From: Phellopilus nigrolimitatus | Taxonomy: Eukaryota > Basidiomycota > Agaricomycetes > Hymenochaetales > Hymenochaetaceae | Reading direction: 5' to 3' | Length of the DNA: 64,000 nucleotides | Assembly: GCA_021029095.1 (NCBI GenBank) | Contig: JAJOHG010000045.1 | Location: 124,001-188,000 of the forward strand | Part shown: in pieces, positions 1-12,107 of the stretch | Numbering within the stretch: the first letter of the stretch is position 1 | How the letters are laid out: each line of letters begins with the position of its first letter | Program-made: the position numbers and the translations under genes | The notes under the pieces: model-generated | What the model was told of the DNA's origin: nothing | The model's database searches: none | The model's input: only the letters and a program-made list of their open reading frames with translations

Positions 1-17
1 CCGGTAATGTGTGTCGG

Positions 18-92
18 CCGATGCCGGTGCACACTTCTTCGACTGTTCGACAACGGTTGTCGAACAGTCGAAGAAGTGTGCACCGGCATCGG
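18..92. repeat. 75-nt perfect palindrome
   Basis: The 37-nt left arm is the exact reverse complement of the right arm, with a single unpaired base at position 55. The arms begin CCGATGCCGG and end CCGGCATCGG. With almost no loop this is either a cruciform-forming site or the head-to-head junction of two copies of one sequence. No coding role is seen. Confidence 0.95.
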
Positions 93-3057
93 ACAACCTA
101 CTGCAGACTTTGAAAAACTCACTGGTCCAATGGTGCCGTCTTTCCGGATTCTTATCTTTTCGGACCGCATCCTATAACGATTTTTACGAGCGGTGCGAGT
201 CTCGGGAAGCGCAGCTCGTGGCACGTGTCCATCACGCCAGTAATTTGCATACTGTCAATTGGATTCAACACGATTCCCGTAGGTGCAAGAGATCTTAGAG
301 AACAAGTAGGAAAAATAACGATGTATAAAGTCTAAGTGCCTTGTTTCTAATCACTTTCTAGAGTCTCGCTGGGGCGCTGGATCGAGTCAGAGACGACTCA
401 CATTCACCTATCTCTTTCGAGGTTCATTGGCTTATTTCCCTCGAACTTCCTTAAATTATCTATTCGTTTCCTAGGTGCTCTAAGGATGCTCCATTTTTGA
501 ATAAATTTGGGTTAGTGAAGCTGTGTTAAAACCCGACGCGTGCAACAAATAACCTTCGTGGCCTGGTTGGTGGTTGGGATTTTCGTTGAGTTTTCTTTTG
601 ACCAGAACTCCAGCGCTTTCGTTTTACGGGTGAAATCCGATCACATGTGTACGTTTTTATCTTATTATTCTATTTTATCTTAATTGTTTCGGTGTATTTC
701 TTTACACACGCTCAACAATTCGCTACATGTCCATCTTTACAGATACCTATGCTCACTTATTTGAGAAAAGTACGCCTGAGAAAGCATGGCTCGCGCAACG
801 TATCCGACGTCTGTCGTCATATACTAAGCCCAGAATATAAACTGATATGCCTAGGTTGTCGCCTGACAGCAAGACAACTTCTGTGTCACAAGCTCCGAAA
901 GACTTGGACTTCAAACTGGCTACGCCTCGGAATCTGCCCTCTCAAGATTAAGCTCAAGTTTAACCTTCGGGCTGCGCATCCCATATTGCATTCGCTTGCC
1001 TTTGGTTGTTTTACGGCTTCCGGTCCTCCAAGGAAGCCTTCTGTAAAAAAATTCACGGATCATGCAGGCAGACACAAACTCACAAAGCACCGGACATCGG
1101 GCTAGACCCACCGATTGTCATCAACTAAATTCAATGTTCTTCACCAATGATCGGCTTTCGTACGTCTTTATGATCGAGACGTAAAGTACTCGCGAGGACT
1201 TGCTTTCTTGGGTCTCCATTCTTCCGCCAACCCTGTCTCGTCTGTATAAGTGTTCGCGGCTGAATATCATCTGACCTGATAGATGAGTGGTTATGCATTC
1301 ACTGTGTGTGTGATTCGACTCTTCGAGCAGCAAAACGGTAATTGTGATGCTTCGGACTGAGCGATTACAAATAAGACTCCGTCCAAGAATTTATCTTTGG
1401 AAGACCTGAAACGTGCGAGTCCTAATGCCTATGTCTTAATCTCATTCAGATTATGTTTGGCAAGTTTAATATCTGGATGTTCACACTGAGCACGGGAGCG
1501 AAGTTCACGTCGATTTCGTGCGTCCTCAAGGTCAGCCTCATTCACTATGACGTTTTACCAGAATCTGAATACTTTGACTCGGTATCAAACCCTACTGCTT
1601 CAAGTTTGTCCCGCAGTTCCGCTTGCCAGAGAAAATCACACACGCAGCATCCTTGGCGGGTAGAAACCCCATTGGTGCATCCTGTCATCATGACTCGAGG
1701 AAATGTAATGAAGTCATGGGAATTCTGTTAGATGTCGTAAAGTGCGGTCCTATCAGCTTTGGACACCGTTCAAGGAGAAGGCATCACCTAAATTCCTTGC
1801 GTTCACGGGAACAGAGCGGCCATCTCCATTGCATGAGTCCGATCAAACAGATTTAATTCTAGATATCTACTGTTGCTTCTGTTACTTATATTGACAATGA
1901 GTGGGACCATTTCTTTTTCATATTTTCTTCATCCTCTGTTCAGTATATTCTAAGGAGTCGGAAACCCTCGATTGATAGAATACTCCAGATCTTTGGAAGA
2001 ACATGCTTCACTGAAGGGAACTCTTGAACTCTTTTTATGATATCTTTCCGACAAGTCCGAACTTCCGACGTGAGAACGTTCGGTGTCGTTTAATAAGCCA
2101 TTACAACTGAGTCTGCTTACAGTCGCACGCTTCACCATTCTCTATAATTGAAACAAAAAATGGAAGAATTTATTGCCCGGCTCCTGATAGCTAGCCACAA
2201 CATTTGAGATCAACATCAGGCATTTTTTGTGGGCTTCGTAGGACGGCAAATCCGTTCCGTCATCCGAGCGTAGATTGCCTATAGGATCTTCGAATTTCGA
2301 AAGGCTAACGGAGAAAACAAAATTTAAGCTTTTGCTTTCTTCTGCGGAGGCAGTCCGCGTATGGTAAAGAGTAAAGCAGGATATGTAGCAAGAGTAAGGC
2401 ACGGGACAAGTGAGCCTATAAAGGGATACCAGATGCGGAAACAGCACCCGAGGAAGCACTTCGTTATTATCCCCAGATCCGAAGAGGCGGGGAATGCGTG
2501 AGTCGAGGCGCGCCATATATGCATTATAGGAGGCCGGCTAAGAGTTGACTCGGGGGAATTGAGGGCGTGTTTTCGGTCTAGAATCTGACAGATCCAGCTC
2601 ATGTATGTCCATGCCAGCAAAAAGGAGTTTGTTCACAGAGGTCACGGGCTTTGTGAAGTCAATGTTCCTGCGCCACGAGTATTAGCCGAAGTCACCCTCG
2701 TTCCCCAGCCTGAGACTCGCTGCTAGCCCCTGAGATGTGATCGTTTCCGAGTGCAGGCTCGAATTCGAAACTGTTGAGATCTGCGATTAAAAATACCATA
2801 AGCCTGAATGTGGGCTTTTTGATGTGTCTTCAGTAACACGCGCCTTCTGGTGGTATGTATATAAGAGGGACGACCACACGCGAACTGTGAACATTTTTCA
2901 GCGTCCCGAGCCGCCAAACGGTCAACCAACAGTGAGTAATCACTCGTGGGAATATTCTCTCTATTCGGCTAAGTGGCGATCGACGTGTCTTCGTTTTTTT
3001 CTCGTTTGCTAACCACCGTCATCGCGACCTCCGTTCTGCAATCGCTACTTTTCAACG
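93..3057. other. No recognisable gene
   Basis: Open frames here are short (152 aa or less) and look like none of the families I know. The longest are on + at 647-1105 and on - at 2142-2516 and 2324-2620. Scattered splice-like motifs could belong to a decayed gene, and 2,850-3,000 may hold upstream sequence of the cyclophilin gene. I see no tRNA or mobile element. Confidence 0.5.
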
Positions 3058-3950
3058 ATGTCTATGCTTTTCCGCAGGTGTTTCTCTGCCGCTGCCGCAG
3101 CTTCAAAAGCACCCATGTATGGTCGTAAATACTTTGTCTATTTTGCAGATGTCTAATTGCTCGTGATTTAGGTCAAACGTTTTCGTAGGTCTAATACTTT
3201 CTCGGTCAAAGAAAGCACGTCTGAGGTGGCTTTATGTTTTTCTAGTTTGACGTTGCGATCAATGATAATCCTCAAGGTCGCATCAGTGAGTTTCGTTCCC
3301 GTTTCTCTTGCAATCACATGGGATACGGAGCTTTAACCATACTTTAGTTTTCAAGCTTTACGACGATATTGTTCCAAAAACCGCGCGTAATTTCCGCGAG
3401 CTTGCTACCGGTCAGCACGGATATGGGTATTCTGGAAGCTCTTTCCATCGTGTCATCCCGAATGTAAGTCCTTATCGCCCCTCCGCTGTTTCGATAACTG
3501 AAAGAGCGTGTCCTGCGAATTCAGTTTATGATCCAGGGTGGTGACTTCACCCGGCATAATGGGACTGGCGGAAAGTCCATCTACGGTGACCGTTTCGCCG
3601 GTGAGTAGATTCCGAGACTGCTTCCTATCTTCTGTTGACCTTCTGCAACATAGATGAGAACTTCAAACTCAGACATAGTAAGCCGGGCCTGTTGTCGATG
3701 GCGAACGCCGGTCCCGATACCAATGGCTCGCAGGTGGGTTATTCTCATTTCACATTTTGGCTTTGACTCAAGCTGATGTTTTTCGCAGTTCTTCATCACA
3801 ACTGTCGTGACATCGTGGTTGGACCGCAAGCACGTCGTCTTCGGCGAGATCATCGAGGGTATGGACGTGGTAAAGTTCATCGAGAAACACGGTTCGGAGT
3901 CTGGGCGACCTCGGGGGAAGATCAGTGTTACTGCCTCCGGCATTGTATAG
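3058..3950 (+). CDS. Cyclophilin-type peptidyl-prolyl cis-trans isomerase, probably mitochondrial
   Basis: Catalyses cis-trans isomerisation of Xaa-Pro bonds. The core is split over exons 3246-3285, 3348-3463, 3525-3600, 3654-3733 and 3789-3950, which join in frame to 157 residues from [12 protein letters not shown] to the stop. All cyclophilin A active-site positions are visible: Arg in FHRVIP, Phe-Met-x-Gln in [16 protein letters not shown], Phe in SQFFITT, and Trp/His in SWLDRKH. A short first exon from ATG 3058 reads [19 protein letters not shown], an Arg/Ala/Ser-rich peptide that looks like a mitochondrial presequence. I could not find a splice that joins it in frame to the exon at 3246, so the N-terminus is uncertain: either an unusual splice site or a damaged first intron. 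The core itself has no stop or frameshift. Confidence 0.88.
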
Positions 3951-4484
3951 GGGCGTCTTTTGATTCATGCTCATCTGCTTCTCGACCCAACATCTACATC
4001 TGAGCGCTGTGTTCTTCAAAATGGCTAAGCTCAAGGACTTGGATATGTTCTGCCTTCCTATCCATAAACACATTATTTTCTTTGTCAACAAGCTTGCGTA
4101 ATAACGAGATAATCGGATCCAGAGGATGCCTGCCCCTATATTGGTCCTCGTTTCTCAAACCTTTGATTCCTAACCTTCGGACCCGAAGGACAGAAGCATA
4201 CGTAGATCGATCTAGCGTTAAGGATCCCGGAAAGTGCTCTAAGGGTACTGCAGCGATGAGAAATTGTCGATTCCCATGAGTTCCAAGCCTGTCATGAAGT
4301 CCAGGTTGCGTTCTGGACTCTCCGCGTCGGTTTACCCATGGTGGATTCGATATTCCCAGCGTGGCGGAGTTAAGTAACGTGTCTGCCAGAATTTCAGTGT
4401 TTCTAAATCCTTAACAGAGGTTTGCTTTTCGAGGGCGCTCAATAACGATAATTTTGGGTAAATCTTGGCTCACTTCTATGCAAA
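3951..4484. other. Intergenic, nothing recognised
   Basis: 3' flank of the cyclophilin gene. No convincing open frame, RNA gene or repeat was seen. Confidence 0.5.
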
Positions 4485-4724
4485 AACTTACAAGAGCGTT
4501 GCTTCCCATTATGTTCATCTGCAGGATAGCAGCAAAAAAAGAGATCGCTCAGCACTTAGCTAGGGGAGCGCGTCCCACCGGTATCTTCCCGCGGGTCAAA
4601 GAACTTTTCGAACAGTAGCATTCCAATTCGTCCACGACAGTTCCATTTCCGGATACTGCGCGCACCCGCACACGTCTAGCCGATCTTACAGGGCAAGCTC
4701 TGTCCTGAGCTCATGTTCAACACG
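4485..4724 (+). repeat. Fourth copy of the block that follows each thioesterase
   Basis: This stretch, with the markers CTGCAGGATAGCAGC, TCTTCCCGCGGGTCAAAGAA and AAGCTCTGTCC, matches the 3' flank of the thioesterase copies at about 11,460-11,690 (+), 19,930-20,160 (+) and 32,140-32,390 (-). Here it lies upstream of the best Argonaute with no thioesterase before it. It therefore looks like the trimmed end of a previous module in a tandem array. Confidence 0.75.
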
Positions 4725-5455
4725 AGAGGGCGTAACGTCGATCTGACTGAAGTCTGTCGGTTTTTGCGAGGGAATTTTTTGTGTGATATGCCCTATCTGC
4801 GCGACAGAGTTTCGTGTTTTCTAATTCACGTGCTTTTATATGCGCACACGTGATTAACACGTGCGCTGCCATTTTCACTGCTCTTTTGTTCACGAAGAGA
4901 CCTTTTCTAACTTTACTTGTCCTGATTCCATACTTTTCTCTGCGGCCCGGAGGTACAGATCAAGATACGTCACGATCAAACTCGGCAAGCTGGCAAACGT
5001 CACTATCGGCACGGCGATGCCTCATGGGCGGTTTGCTTAAGCTGCACGTCAAACTCAGATCCTGTTCATCGCGCAACATCGTAGGAGCTTGTTGACTCGG
5101 ACATAACAGATTGAATCGAAGGCTCGTATGCAGGCTGGTGCGACGGCGAAGTGCGATTTCTCAACTTGTTTTGTCTTACTTGCACGCATTCCAAGCTCCT
5201 GCGTGGGCGCTGAATCGTACCAGCTTCCAACTGTGAAGACATGCTCCTTAGTGCGTCTACCGCCGCAGTCAGTACTTCGAGTAGAAGCAAATGCAGGCCC
5301 TTGGCACTTAGGACTACCCGTAAGCTTCTAATTCACTGGCAAACAACTGACTAGGCGCCTAACTCGGACTCGGCACAGAGAAAGGCATCGACAGCACCAG
5401 AAAATACGGTAGAAATCGAGACGAATGCACACAGCGTGCTAGAAGCGTGTTTCCC
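4725..5455 (+). other. Upstream region of the Argonaute, with probable first intron
   Basis: No gene is recognised up to about 5,280. From about 5,281 the sequence is copied again at 17,836-18,093. Both copies keep a GTAAGC donor (5,320s) and a pyrimidine-rich acceptor ending CAG just before the Gly/Arg-rich start of Argonaute. An untranslated or short coding first exon followed by an intron of about 135 nt is likely. I could not place the initiator ATG. Confidence 0.45.
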
Positions 5456-8416
5456 AGCCATCGTGGTGGGTCCTCTGCCTCTAGAGGTGGTTCTCATACC
5501 TCTCAGGGTGGCCGCGGCAACGCGTCCTTCGGATCTCACGGCCATGGCTCGTCTTCAGGCGGCCCCCGCGGTGGAAATGGTAGTGGATGTGCCGGAGATG
5601 CTAGGCCTATCAAAGTCTTCGCTCAAAACACTCCCTTGAAGCTCGACGTGCGACTGTCTGATAAAGAACAGAATGCACTTGTCGCTCGCTACTAATTGCT
5701 CATAAAATCAGCCCCTGATCGCGTCGTGCGTCCTGGCTTTGGGAAGAGCGGCACCGCAATCACAGTCCGTGCGAACTTCTTCCCGCTAAAATACCCGAAA
5801 GACCTTGATCTATATGATTACACGGTTGATATCAGTCCTGCCGTGAGGTTTGATGAGAAACGAATTCGAAAGCGTCTTTTTGAGCTTCTGGAATCGACGC
5901 AGGAAGCAGCGCCATACCTTGATGGGATGGTGTACGACGGGATGCAGAGACTTATCTCAAGGAGGCGCCTTCCTGTTGGCTTCTCGATAAGAATACCGTT
6001 CTATGGAGCCGATGAAGCAGGGCCTCGTCCAGGTGGGGAGGTTTACACAGTCAGGATGCTCAAACCAAAAATCCTCAGCTCTGCAGACTTGGTCCGGTAA
6101 GTCTTCCATGTCTTCGATTAGACTCCCGTCTGACCATATCTAACTGTCTTTCTCTCAGTTATCTGCGAGGGGGTGATATCAAATATAATCCACTCCCAAT
6201 TATTTCGGCATTTAACCTAATCACGAGCGCGCATGCATCGCAGACAGGCGTGCAAATTGGTAAGAACCAATACTACTTCCCACCATCTGCCTCGAGCGGA
6301 GGCGCATTCCCCCTCAGCGTGGGCCTTGAGGTGTGGAAGGGGTTCTCCACCAGTGTGCGCCCGGTATACAAAAATCTTATGATCAACGTAAATGCCTGCA
6401 CGAGCGTGTTCTATACTCCGTATGCGCGTTTCAGCGACGCGATGTTCAAGTATCCAAAATTGTCGTACGGGGAGAAATTTTACCGACACGCGAGGGTCAC
6501 GATGAAACACTTGGCATATCGAAAGAAGAGTAGAATCAAAGGGTTCGGAAGTCAGACGGCAAGGAAGACGTTCTTCCAATGCGATGAACTTGGCGGAGAG
6601 GTCAGCGTCGAGCAGTATTTCCGGAAAAGTAAGCTCGTTCGCGCAGGGATATCTCGTAGATCTGATCCTTGAGCAGAATACAACATTCATCTTCAGTATG
6701 CGGATAAGCTCCCCGTCATCAACATCGGAAAACAGGATAGGGACGTCTTTGTTCCTGCCGAACTCTGCGAGATAGAGCCGGGCCAGCCTTTTGTAGGCGT
6801 GCTCTCCGAGAGCGAGTCTCAAGGAATGGTACAAAATGCAAGCAATCCGCTATATATCAATGCGCAGGAGATCAGCGGGAAGGGCCTGGAGACACTAGGT
6901 CTTCGTCAACGCGCATCGCCGATGCCGGGCTTCGGCATCGAGGTCTCGAGTGACATGGCGGTTGTTCCAGCGCGCGTGCTCGCCCCACCCAAGGTTGTCT
7001 ACCAGTCCCATCCTCTGGATGTCGTTGTCGGATCCTGGAATCTGCGCAATATGCGCTTCTACCTCCCCGCGCGGCTTACACGTGCCGCCATCCTCATCCT
7101 CTCAGACGGTGTGCCCGAGGGCCGTGAAAGCAGCTTGGACACGTCGCTGGGCTCTGCTTTGAAGGGGTGCCTGTCGAAGTGTCGGGCGAGCGGAATGAAG
7201 TTCGATGATGCGCACATGCCGCTGCGTGTCGTGCATCTCCCGAGACAGAGAATACAGGATCCATAGCGCAACGCGGCGATAGAAGCAATCGAGAAGGAGA
7301 TAAAGTCTCTCCCTTTACGCCCGAGCATTATCCTCGTCTTCTTGTCAAACACCGACCAACGCATTTACCGAGGATTAAAGATGCTCTGCGACGTTAAGCT
7401 CGGGATCCCGACGGTGAGCATGCAAATGGCGAACACCATGAGAGAGAAAGGCCGGGACCAGTATTTTGCGAGCGTCGCACTCAAGGTCAACACGAAGCTG
7501 GGCGGCGTCAACCACCAGCTCCATGCGAGCTCCATGCAATGGCTCAAAAACACGATGCTCGTCGGAATGGACGTGACGCACCCTGGCGTCGGCTGCGTGA
7601 GGGGGACGCCGTCGATTGCGGCTGTCGTCGCTAGCTGCGATGCCGAGTTCATGCACTATCCCGCAAGTCTTGGCCTCCAGGAACACGGTAAAGAGGTGAG
7701 TGACGTTCCTTTAGTTCTTTTCATAATATACTGACGGTATCCGTAATCAGATGGTCACGGACCTCAAGAAAATGATGGTCGAGCGCCTCGATGAATACTT
7801 TAAGCGTATGAAAACACTTCCTGAGCGTGTCGTCGTGTTCCGCGATGGCGTCTCGGAAGGGGAGTTTGTCCAAGTGCTCGTTGCCGAGCTGCCCGAGATC
7901 AAAGCCGCATTTCTGTCTTTTAAGGGCTACAACCCCAAGCTTACCATCGCGATCTGCGGGAAGGGCCACCACGTGCGCTTCTACCCGACGAGGACTGAGG
8001 AGGCCGACAGGACGGCGAACACGCGTGCCGGGACGCTCGTCGACCGCGGCGTCACAGGCGTCTACGATTCCGACTTCTACCTGCAGGCGCACGCGGGGCT
8101 GCAGGGCACTGTACGCTCTACGCACTATACCGTTATCTTTGACGAAAACCGGTTTTCCGCGGACGCGCTCCAGCAAGGCGTGCACACCATGAGCTATCTG
8201 TGGGCGCCCGCGACAAAGAGCGTGAGCCTGATCCCGCCGGCGTATTGGGCGGACCGCGCGTGCGAGCGTGGGCGGCTTTATCTCCACGGGATCATGCAGC
8301 CGTCGGATGGTGACAACGATAAATGCTTGAGCGGGGACCGGGTTTGGGAGAGGGCGAAGGAGATGTGGGGTAAGGGCGTGCATAAGGATCTGAGGAGCAC
8401 CATGTTCTACTTGTAA
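5456..8416 (+). pseudogene. Argonaute, near full length, two in-frame stops
   Basis: Argonautes bind small RNAs and silence complementary transcripts. Exons 5456-6096, 6159-6628, 6677-7695 and 7751-8416 join to about 930 codons, the normal family length. Order: a Gly/Ser/Arg-rich N-tail (HRGGSSASRGG), N domain (GFGKSGTAITVRANFF), linker 1 (YKNLMINVNACTSVFYTP), PAZ (VSVEQYFRKKYNIHLQYADKL, GKQDRDVFVP), MID, and PIWI (MDVTHPG, LQEHGKE, FRDGVSEGEF) ending RSTMFYL. The first three catalytic acidic residues (D-E-D) are present; the fourth position appears to be Tyr in GRLYLHG rather than His/Asp. A TAA at 5693-5695, in the N domain, and a TAG at 7264-7266, just before the PIWI strand IILVFLSNTDQ, interrupt an otherwise open frame. 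I found no splice removing the TAA without deleting conserved residues. Recently dead is the simplest reading; sequencing error or readthrough are alternatives. Confidence 0.87.
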
Positions 8417-8926
8417 TTTTTGATAGGCAAGCTGATGAAAAAGACTTGACAAAGTGCCTTATTTGTTCTTTTGTATATCTGTATCTTGAGACTTTACTTT
8501 TTCTTGCTGTGTACTGCGAATGCATAGTGAAAGAAAATTCTTGTTGCAACAGTCGGTCTGATCCCGCAGCATACGTTTCATCCTTAGCAACATTCAAAAC
8601 TCGCACGAATCTGGTTTTAAACTCGATTATGTGCATCAGTCTTCTGCTTTACTTCATGCCACCCTGCCTCTAGCTTTCCAACGCAGATAATTCTACCAAT
8701 AATCTGCATCGGTTTCACTTTTTCCCGTCTCCAGCGAATCACCTCTGTGTCTGATTTCTGCGAGCTCAGCACATCCGATTTATCTTTTCTTTTCTTTCAA
8801 GAATCACCTTACTTTTAAAATTTCGAAGTGCGCCCAATGTCAACAAACACAATAAATGGGAAAGCTCCATACTAACATGTTTTTAATACTCTCAATATGG
8901 CAATGTAGAATTATTACATACGGCGA
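8417..8926. other. AT-rich intergenic
   Basis: 3' flank of the Argonaute. Pyrimidine- and AT-rich sequence with no recognisable gene. Confidence 0.5.
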
Positions 8927-9250
8927 ATGATATCTGGAGCCGAAAGGCAGTGGGACCTGGAGATATCAGGTCTTCGTCAACGAGCTTCGCCAATGCTGGG
9001 CTTTGGCGGCGAGATCCCGGGCAACACTACGGCGGCTGCTCGGGCGCGGGCGGTCTGCCTGAGCGCATTGCCGTCGGCGGCGCGAGGCGGTCAATCGCCG
9101 CTGGCGGCGCTAGCTGCGCTGCGGAGCGCACACACCGTCCGGCGCGCTTGGCGCGTCAAGCACAAAGAGACGCGCGATGTTCCCGCCGGCGGCATCCTTG
9201 CCTGGACGCGTGCTGACGTCGGAACCGGCCGCGTGCTCCGGCGCGTATTC
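8927..9250 (+). pseudogene. Argonaute fragment (linker 2/MID) fused to decayed downstream part
   Basis: Reads LEISGLRQRASPMLGFGGEIPG, nearly identical to LETLGLRQRASPMPGFGIEVSS of the Argonaute at 6,888-6,950. It continues into GC-rich sequence (9,060-9,240) that matches the far end of the decayed Argonaute at about 22,460-22,600. It lies 0.5 kb downstream of the main copy and is a truncated duplicate. Confidence 0.75.
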
Positions 9251-9259
9251 CGCACATGC

Positions 9260-9545
9260 GGTGACATCCCATTATGTAATCGTGTGCCTCAGCGCCATTG
9301 GTTCACATGGATTTTTCGTCGTGTCATGCGCGGAAGCAACCGTCTTGAAATTTCAACCAACATTCGACACATCGATGGAGGATCTGTCGTCAATTGTAAG
9401 TCTGACGAGACTGGAAAACACGTTCAGCAATTCAAAGAGCGGAGTCAAATCGCTCAGGCGTCCAGCAGGCATGAAAGTTTCGCCTTCTATCCAGAGTGCC
9501 TGTGCGAAATGTGGCATGAAGATGCTATTTTACTGAAAGTCTAAC
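9260..9545 (+). other. Conserved unidentified coding-like segment
   Basis: Shared by both inverted-repeat arms (here and at 34,200-34,480 on -). Translations of both retain KSGV(K/R)SLRRPAG and similar upstream residues, so an ancestral exon is likely. Reading frames are broken in both copies. I do not recognise the family. Confidence 0.35.
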
Positions 9546-9960
9546 TTTCATGGAGACGGAGACGATACAATTCAGGGATCAAGCACTCGGTGGATATAGA
9601 TATACGAGATTACATCTACTTCGCAGATATATGGTAAGCGCAATCAATATCAGAACGAACCCTGCTGATGATGCTGGGACATTTATGTGACTTCCTACAA
9701 TTTTAGGAAGGGAGGGATCATAAGGTTGATGCTAACGGCGACAAGAATTAGGTTCTCCGACTCGACCGACCTGTCGACACGGGAACTACGACTACCTCAT
9801 CTGTTTATCAGCTCTGAACCTCCATCTTGTTCTTGACCTTTCCGTATCGCGAGCTCGTAAACTCTAGATATCACGGTACGTCCAGTTAGAAATCCCCTTA
9901 ATCCTGCTTGCGGAACTGAAATCCGATGAAAGCTGCTTAAGAACTCAATTTTGAACAGGA

Positions 9961-11309
9961 ATGGTGCCCCTCAGCGAAGCGCTCCAGGTGATTGAGGTAG
10001 AGAATGACGGAACCGGAGGTGGAAAAGAGAGTACATGAGGAGGGAAGATTGACGGTGACTGGACCGTTTTTGTGTGAGCTATCCTTCCTTGACTGTCGCT
10101 CTCTTCCTTTCATATTATTTAATCGAGCTCTTTCCAGCTTACCGAACGGAGGTTACTTTCTCCTCGTGCCCAAATTTGAATAATAATGATGTCTCTTCTT
10201 CAGGATACTCCCTCGTGCTCATGATCGAGTCATGCATCGCACATTAAAAACAACATTCTCCCACTCTTCTAGATCCTATACATCTCTCGGTGTACTAGAA
10301 ACGGCCTACGCAAGTATTTGTCAGAGCAGAGGACAAAGGTTCGAAAACGCATAAACAAGCCGCCCTGTTCGAGGTACGCGTGAAGACCGTGAAGCTCGGT
10401 AAACAAATGTGCAACATTGGAGCGGAGATGGTTCAAAGGGTAGGTTCTCTAATTGAAGTTCGAGAGGTCATTTTTCCTTATCGAAGAACAGGGCCAGACA
10501 AGCATCTCCGCCCGTTTTATTTTCGGTCTGCTCTCTCCCATCAAAACCGCTGCGTCCGAGTTCATTGAGCCTAAGGCACTCAATCCGCCCTCTCCGTATG
10601 CTCGGCGCACCCCACTTCGCACGCACCCTTCGGACGCTCCTAGCACGCCCCTCCATGCTGTGTGGAACTTCAAGAAATACATCAGCGGGAAGGAAGACAA
10701 AGTGCTGACCAACATGAATCGACCAGAGAATCGGAAATTCTCAAGCCCCAGCACCGCAGAAATCAGAGCCGAGACTACAAGTTTGAACGGACAGCGTGAG
10801 CCTCCTGGCCTAAAGTTCGGCACATTTCTCACGTTGAAGGTCGAGGAACGCCTGCGTCCGAGTATGCTCGCATTCTGTGCCGACATTGTTAAGCCTCTCC
10901 CGGAACTTCTCCCGTCTGAAGAGAACCCGTTGCAAGGAAATCGTCGGTTTCTCTTCCCAACCTAAATGCGGGAATTGTTGTCTTCGTCTACTGGCTGACA
11001 TCTTCTCATCGACGCAGGTGGTACGCAACACTTACGTTGTCGATCGAGTTCAAGACACCCCTCCGGCTCTACGATTTTGATCAACAGCAGTCCTTTTCCA
11101 ATGACACAGTCGGCTTGTATTCTCTACGCTGATTTATGCAGGACCCGCTCGGACGACACAATACCTATGTCGAGGTTTGGACGGCACCACGCAATAGGGT
11201 ACAAGGCGAAGATTGGAGGGAGAAGCAACAATGCCTGGCAATCGCGACGCAGACAGCTATATGCGTGCCGTACGAGACGCAGATAGTGACTATGAAAGTA
11301 AGGGTGTAG
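9961..11309 (+). pseudogene. Hot-dog thioesterase-like, copy A
   Basis: Related to fungal TesB/4HBT-like acyl-CoA thioesterases. Recognisable blocks in order are: the N-terminal block ENDGTGGGKEST, DGDWTVFV, LPNGGYS, HVSxYxxRPTQ, FEVRVKTVKLGKQMCN, SARFIFGLLSPIKTAASE, LHAVWNFKKYISG, ERLRPSMLAFCADI, RWYATLTLSIEFKTPL and the C-terminal YVEVWTAP...DWREKQQCLAIATQT. Exons are separated by introns of about 50-60 nt. A TGA replaces the Trp codon of STWGG near 10,036 and a TAA replaces the Gln of AHQKK near 10,240, so it cannot make a full protein. Unlike copies B and C it lacks the 22-nt deletion in the LRP...CADI region, so its 3' half best preserves the ancestral frame. Confidence 0.8.
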
Positions 11310-12107
11310 GACGCTACCAGTATTCGTTAGGTTGTTGTTGAAAGCTTTCGTGATGTTCCGGGCCAACGATGCGCCATGGAAGCGAAGATGCAATTCGGAA
11401 ACACGTTGAGCCAGCGAGAGGCGCAGTCGCGCGCGGGTGCTGCGTGCTGCTGCTTAGCCTACAGGAGTGCTTCTTCCCATCGTTCTCATCTGCTAGCAGC
11501 TTAAAAATAGTCGCACAACACTTACCTAAGGACGCACTGCCCATCGGTATTTTCCTGCGGGTCAAAAAAACCTTTCGAACAGTAACATCCCACTCCGACT
11601 ATGACAGCTCCATGCCGGATACCATGCACACCCGAACTTGGCCAGTCTATCTTCTCGGACAAGCTCTGTCCAGAGCTCGTGCTCAATGTTGAAACAGCAG
11701 TATGAATAGAATGTTATATAATATAATGAATTTGAACAGAGAGGAATGGAAGATAGGGCTGGAGAGTAATTCAAAATAGCATTCTGCAAAATTCCAGTAA
11801 TATTTTATTATATCCCACTGATTCCCTGACAACATATACATTGTTTAACACTTTACAATCCCATCAACTAGAGACTGCGATCTAAGCCTTCAAGTTGTAG
11901 TTGTTCAGACATATGAGTTAAGATAACAGTCTGTGTCGAAGTTTATCTCAGCTTAACTTGATTTAAAAGAGAACAAAATGTGACTTTGCTTGGCAAACTG
12001 AACTCCGTCAATGAGACAACCCCTCCTATCATTTAAAAAGGAGGTAGCAGGGGATAAGAGATCAAGTATGTACATGTGCACTAGCTACATATACTTCATG
12101 GTCATGG
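11310..12107. other. Shared 3' block and spacer between thioesterase A and small gene A
   Basis: Contains the repeated block (about 11,380-11,700) shared with 4.5, 20.0 and 32.2 kb, then AT-rich sequence. No open frame is convincing. The convergent small gene starts on - at its far side. Confidence 0.6.

Noticed and set aside
5583..5706. An intron removing the first Argonaute stop (a TACTAAT branch-point-like motif overlaps the TAA, followed by an AG)
   Set aside because: The only donors in the right phase (5583, 5589) would delete the conserved segment from RPIKVFAQNTP to NALVARY, so a nonsense mutation is more likely.
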